Of a DNA stretch of 60,000 nt, positions 57,601 through 60,000 are shown in pieces. Both the position numbers and the translations under genes were made by a program. The notes under the pieces are model-generated. The model was not told the DNA's origin, did no database searches, and saw only the letters and a list, made by a program, of their open reading frames with translations. Origin of the DNA: Acanthaster planci (taxonomy: Eukaryota; Echinodermata; Asteroidea; Valvatida; Acanthasteridae); assembly GCF_001949145.1 (NCBI RefSeq), contig NW_019091356.1:3072713-3132712 (forward strand), in the 5' to 3' direction. Each line of letters starts with the position of its first letter. Within the stretch, counting starts at the first letter, position 1.

Positions 57601-59800
57601 CACTGGCCACAGTAGACCTAAAGCATGTTGACGTCACGTATTGTTTACAAGTGTGCTTTCCTATGGAGGCTCAATGGATCGCATCCCACCTCACTGCTAT
57701 AGGAGAGCACACGTGTAAACAATATGTGACGTCAGGATCGGTTATAGGTCTATTTGGCCGAGTCTGAAACAGACTTGCTGTGTTTGTTGTTAGTAAATGC
57801 CTGCGTATTTTCAACCAGTAAAAGCATAGGCCTGGTTCTAATTAGCACAAGACTTGAACAAGGCCCAAGATATCGAGATAATATACCAACTAGGATCTCC
57901 CATGCAGCACAAGACAATAAAACTACCATGTTGGAGTGTTTGTTGCTTCTCATTTGACATTGAGGAAACTATGTTCACAACACGGAATGACCTTGGGCAA
58001 TTAACAAGTTTGTGTCCAATGATCTTTGACAGCCGCAAGGTTCTCAGGCTGAAAAGTGCCGGGTGACCTTTGACCCGCACCAGGGACGTCTCCAACCCAG
58101 AGAGAATTTGAAAGTTGCCGTCACATTTGTGGCCAACACACAGGTATTTAGAAATTGTATTCACGGTTTGTTGGTTTTTTTTTCAAACCTCGTTCTGTTA
58201 CAATAGTACCACCGTTGGAATTTCATCACACAGTCGTATTTTGTTTATTTTTCAAAGCCAAATAGAGGCGTTGATATTCTTATTATCTCTGCTGAGTGGT
58301 GCTGAATTATATATAAACTCTTTTTTTTAGGGGAAATGGTGGATTTGGTAAGCTCCCAAAAGTTAACACATTGGGTAAGGTCCTTTGCGAAGATTCGTGT
58401 ATTGGAGATGCGTCTCTTTTGCCCACAATGCACAGGGTTTGCTTGACAACGTGAAGATTCCATGTTACATCGAGGGGATGGTTGCCCCACTGGTCCTGGG
58501 TCTGTTCACCGATGTGAGGGGTCTCACCCTGACCTATAAGACCCCCAACCCGGACAGCGAACAAGGGTAAGCTTGAAGTTGTTTGGAGACTGCTCGTAAG
58601 ATGTCTGTTTGTCAGCTTGTCAAAAGATTCTTCTGGGTGGGTGTATGACGACAGTGATGTTTCAAAGTGTTGACATCTTGAGAACGGAAGTCATTGTCTG
58701 GAGCATGCACAGATCTAGGCGCAGTATTAGAAATAGAGGGATGTTACGGAACGTGCAGGGCCATGGCCCTCCTCTATTAACCTTTGGTATTCCGGTATTT
58801 TGAACAAATATAGCCCTGCCACATGATGGAAGAGATTGGAATTGATCAAGTTTCCTTTGTTTTACTTGCTTGCTTTTACCAAGTATGGTTATGATTTATA
58901 AAAAAATCAAAGGGAGTATGTGCCATTTTTTTTATACTTTGGCTTGTGTTTCTCTCGGATTTAGGGAAGATAATCTGTTGTTGGACTTTGGCAAAAAGGT
59001 GGAGCTCGGCTCCACCCCCAGCCGGGTAGTTCATGTCACCAACCACACAGCCATCACCGCACCCTTTCACATCATCCTGGAGCATTTCGGATCGGCTAAG
59101 CCCCCCACGCCACCGGACAAGGACAAAGAGGCCAAGGATTCCTCCAAGAGGTGCAACGCCCATTTTTTTGGCGGGGGGGGCAAGGATCAGTTGGGTTGGT
59201 TCGGGTTCAGGGCTACTGGAATGCGTGGGTTGGACTGGACTCGCACTGGGTTCTGCTGGGTTGGGTTTGAGTTGGGCTGGGTTTGGGTCTAGCTGCAAGT
59301 TTTTCTCCTGTTGCATACAATTGGGCTAGCTTGGGCGTTGTTCAGACTACCCTGCTTTGAATTGAAACTTTGCCAGAATCTAGGATCTCGATCTTCTAGA
59401 AAAATTACTAAATATTCTTCATCAAACGACCAAAGTCAACAAAGAATAGAAGAGGCAAATCCGGATTAACTTTTTAACCATGTCTACCACTGAATGTCAG
59501 TAACTTATTCAAGCCGAGAGGGGCTTGTGTTGCCACTACGTGTATATAAATCTGATCTTCTTCGTTCACCTTACCAGACGTGGTTTGCTGAATCGTACTT
59601 CCAACCTGGCTGACCCACAGAGCCGCACTCCCTCCCAGATCCAGGCGGACTACGCCAAGGCCGTGCTGCGCGATGACCGCGGCGCAGCGTTGGTCGTGTC
59701 CCCAGCCTCTGGCGTGCTGGAGCCGTTCTCGGAGCTGGAGGTGCGAGTGACGGCGTTCAGCGACATGTGGGGGCGCTACACGGACAACCTCATCTGCAAG
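49904..59800 (+). CDS. DLEC1: DLEC1/CFAP81 homologue, N-terminal two thirds (20 exons, 3' end outside window)
   Basis: Axonemal/ciliary protein built of ASH/MSP-type beta-sandwich repeats; human DLEC1 (deleted in lung and esophageal cancer 1) is about 1,750 residues. Coding exons: 49904-50122, 50337-50495, 50677-50788, 51108-51232, 51468-51688, 52022-52191, 52545-52718, 52953-53086, 53448-53540, 53975-54065, 54523-54688, 54953-55157, 55626-55907, 56447-56836, 57095-57240, 57368-57521, 58033-58143, 58436-58566, 58965-59150, 59578-59800; 3,492 nt, 1,164 codons, all phases matching. Diagnostic strings shared with human DLEC1 include MLERHI.QARAR, DS.LLRKH.LI.PEDY, VAPGM.CQY, RRPPPVL, DVTAQH.IRF, HSVL..VL.EVP and MWG.Y.DNLIC. 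A clear orthologue. The exon 20 donor (AAG then GTGGGT) shows that the gene continues beyond the right edge. Confidence 0.93.
50171..50262 (-). mobile_element. SINE body fragment in DLEC1 intron 1
   Basis: Closely matches 520-600: shared runs include AAGGATTCCTCAAAAG and GGCACTGTAGCTC, followed by CACAAGCCTGAAGAAACCTGT versus the equivalent in the other copy. The tRNA-like head is missing, so this is a truncated or rearranged copy. It ends about 75 bp before exon 2. Confidence 0.65.
51752..51905. repeat. C-rich low-complexity tract in DLEC1 intron 5
   Basis: About 150 bp almost free of G on the plus strand, with many CCC runs (CCCCACCCCCCTCC, CCCTCCCCACC). Several C-runs at short spacing could form a G-quadruplex on the opposite strand. 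It lies between exon 5 and the acceptor of exon 6. Confidence 0.75.
52022..55907 (+). CDS. DLEC1: DLEC1 exons 6-13: first ASH/MSP-type repeats
   Basis: Exon 6 starts the first sandwich ([26 protein letters not shown] cut here as one strand pair), followed by IPPKTQFF. Exon 7 has [16 protein letters not shown] and [12 protein letters not shown]. Exon 8 has [10 protein letters not shown]. Exons 9-11 contain [16 protein letters not shown] and [13 protein letters not shown]. Exons 12-13 contain [23 protein letters not shown] and [11 protein letters not shown]. Strand pairs of the type 'FG.v..G.....l.l.N' followed by 'v.F.P' are the hallmark of ASH/MSP domains in ciliary proteins. Introns are 90-500 bp, short for this locus. 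Confidence 0.88.
52320..52420 (-). mobile_element. tRNA-derived SINE head in DLEC1 intron 6
   Basis: Minus strand carries TTGGAGATGGAGTGATTAAG then GGGTTCGAGTCCAACCC, a perfect B box (52,359-52,349). The A box is weak and the acceptor stem does not pair, so a SINE head or tRNA pseudogene is favoured over a tRNA gene. Confidence 0.55.
54756..55275. repeat. Two diverged repeat units on either side of DLEC1 exon 12
   Basis: The units at about 54,780-54,890 and 55,180-55,275 share GTGGCT..., GCAGC(C)GCTAGCTG / GCAGCTAGTGGCTTC, and TATTTCTAG. Both are close to exon 12 (54,953-55,157), one in each flanking intron. They are related to the unit at 33,001. Confidence 0.4.
56447..59800 (+). CDS. DLEC1: DLEC1 exons 14-20: further ASH/MSP-type repeats
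   Basis: Exon 14 (390 bp, the longest) carries [20 protein letters not shown] and [16 protein letters not shown], the latter a typical ASH opening. Exons 15-16 carry [10 protein letters not shown] and [19 protein letters not shown]. For exon 17 the acceptor tttgacag at 58,031-58,032 was preferred to ttctcag at 58,053-58,054 because it gives PQGSQAEKC, matching the human spacing. Exon 18 gives VAPLVLGLF, exon 19 [13 protein letters not shown] and [10 protein letters not shown], exon 20 [12 protein letters not shown]. Confidence 0.88.
59185..59335. repeat. Degenerate GGGTTGG-rich tract in DLEC1 intron 19
   Basis: Repeated GTTGGGTTGG, GCTGGGTTGGG and GCTGGGTTTGGG units over about 150 bp, strongly G/T-biased on the transcribed-sense strand. 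It starts only about 35 bp after the exon 19 donor. It is G-quadruplex-prone by pattern. Confidence 0.7.
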
Positions 59801-60000
59801 GTGGGTGCCGACTTCCATTGTTGCTTGAATTTTGGGCTTTAAAATTCTTTTTCTTTTTCATTTTGTCAGATGTATTGGTAATTCCCCAATCCACAAGTTT
59901 TAATATTCAAATAAACAAGATAGAACAAAGGCTTTGCATGGAAGCCATCTTGCAGGGCAGTTCTTTGTTCCACAGGGAAACCTCCTTTGTGCATACCTTG
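59801..60000 (+). other. Start of DLEC1 intron 20
   Basis: Begins with GTGGGT after exon 20. The next exon lies beyond the window. Confidence 0.7.

Larger units (their letters stand above)
50789..59577 (+). other. DLEC1 introns longer than 300 bp
   Basis: Introns at 50789-51107, 51689-52021, 52192-52544, 53087-53447, 53541-53974, 54066-54522, 55158-55625, 55908-56446, 57522-58032, 58567-58964 and 59151-59577. Besides the repeats listed separately, nothing gene-like was seen. Confidence 0.6.

Noticed and set aside
1-60000. CRISPR arrays, operons, ribosome-binding sites, phage or plasmid genes.
   Set aside because: The sequence is animal nuclear DNA with spliced genes; no regularly spaced repeat array or prokaryotic gene organisation was seen.
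1-60000. Autonomous transposon or retroviral genes (transposase, reverse transcriptase, integrase, LTR pairs).
   Set aside because: No open frame showed the motifs of these families and no long terminal repeat pair was noticed; only small non-autonomous elements are present.

Overview
This window is nuclear DNA from an animal. Genes are split into many short GT-AG exons, introns are AT-rich, and small non-autonomous repeats are plentiful. Three conserved metazoan genes can be read. The organism is probably an invertebrate deuterostome, most likely an echinoderm, with amphioxus or a hemichordate as alternatives. That is an inference from the gene set (a PKD-repeat polycystin, a single SOAT, a ciliary DLEC1), from tRNA-derived SINEs and foldback elements, and from frequent short motifs such as TAGGCCTA and ACATGTA. 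It was not tested by any search.

Layout. (1) Positions 114-28,152, minus strand: the 5' part of a polycystin-1-like gene. I traced 17 coding exons whose splice phases all agree. They encode about 1,563 residues: signal peptide, WSC domain, then a long series of PKD-type beta-sandwich repeats. The C-terminal membrane part lies beyond the left edge. (2) 28,153-31,128: intergenic, no gene seen. (3) 31,851-44,152, minus strand: a sterol O-acyltransferase (SOAT/ACAT, MBOAT family). Twelve coding exons give about 580 residues with the FYxDWWN motif and the catalytic histidine; a non-coding 5' exon is expected near 48.3 kb. (4) About 48.25-49.05 kb: a CpG-rich stretch between SOAT and the next gene, a candidate divergent promoter. 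(5) 49,882 to beyond 60,000, plus strand: the 5' two thirds of DLEC1/CFAP81, an axonemal protein with ASH/MSP-type repeats. I traced 20 coding exons (1,164 codons) to position 59,800.

The genes do not form an operon and I see no shared pathway. The polycystin and DLEC1 are both linked to cilia, but SOAT lies between them and the proximity may be chance.

Most repeat content sits in introns. It includes several tRNA-derived SINEs with recognisable B boxes, a palindromic MITE family with four copies of about 250 bp, other foldback elements, a pair of related hairpins on either side of the SOAT/DLEC1 promoter region, an 18-bp minisatellite against a SOAT splice acceptor, and a 130-bp tandem duplication. 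I found no prokaryotic features, no transposase or reverse-transcriptase gene, and no clearly new multi-gene system. Exon boundaries were assigned by eye from splice consensus, reading-frame continuity and remembered family alignments.
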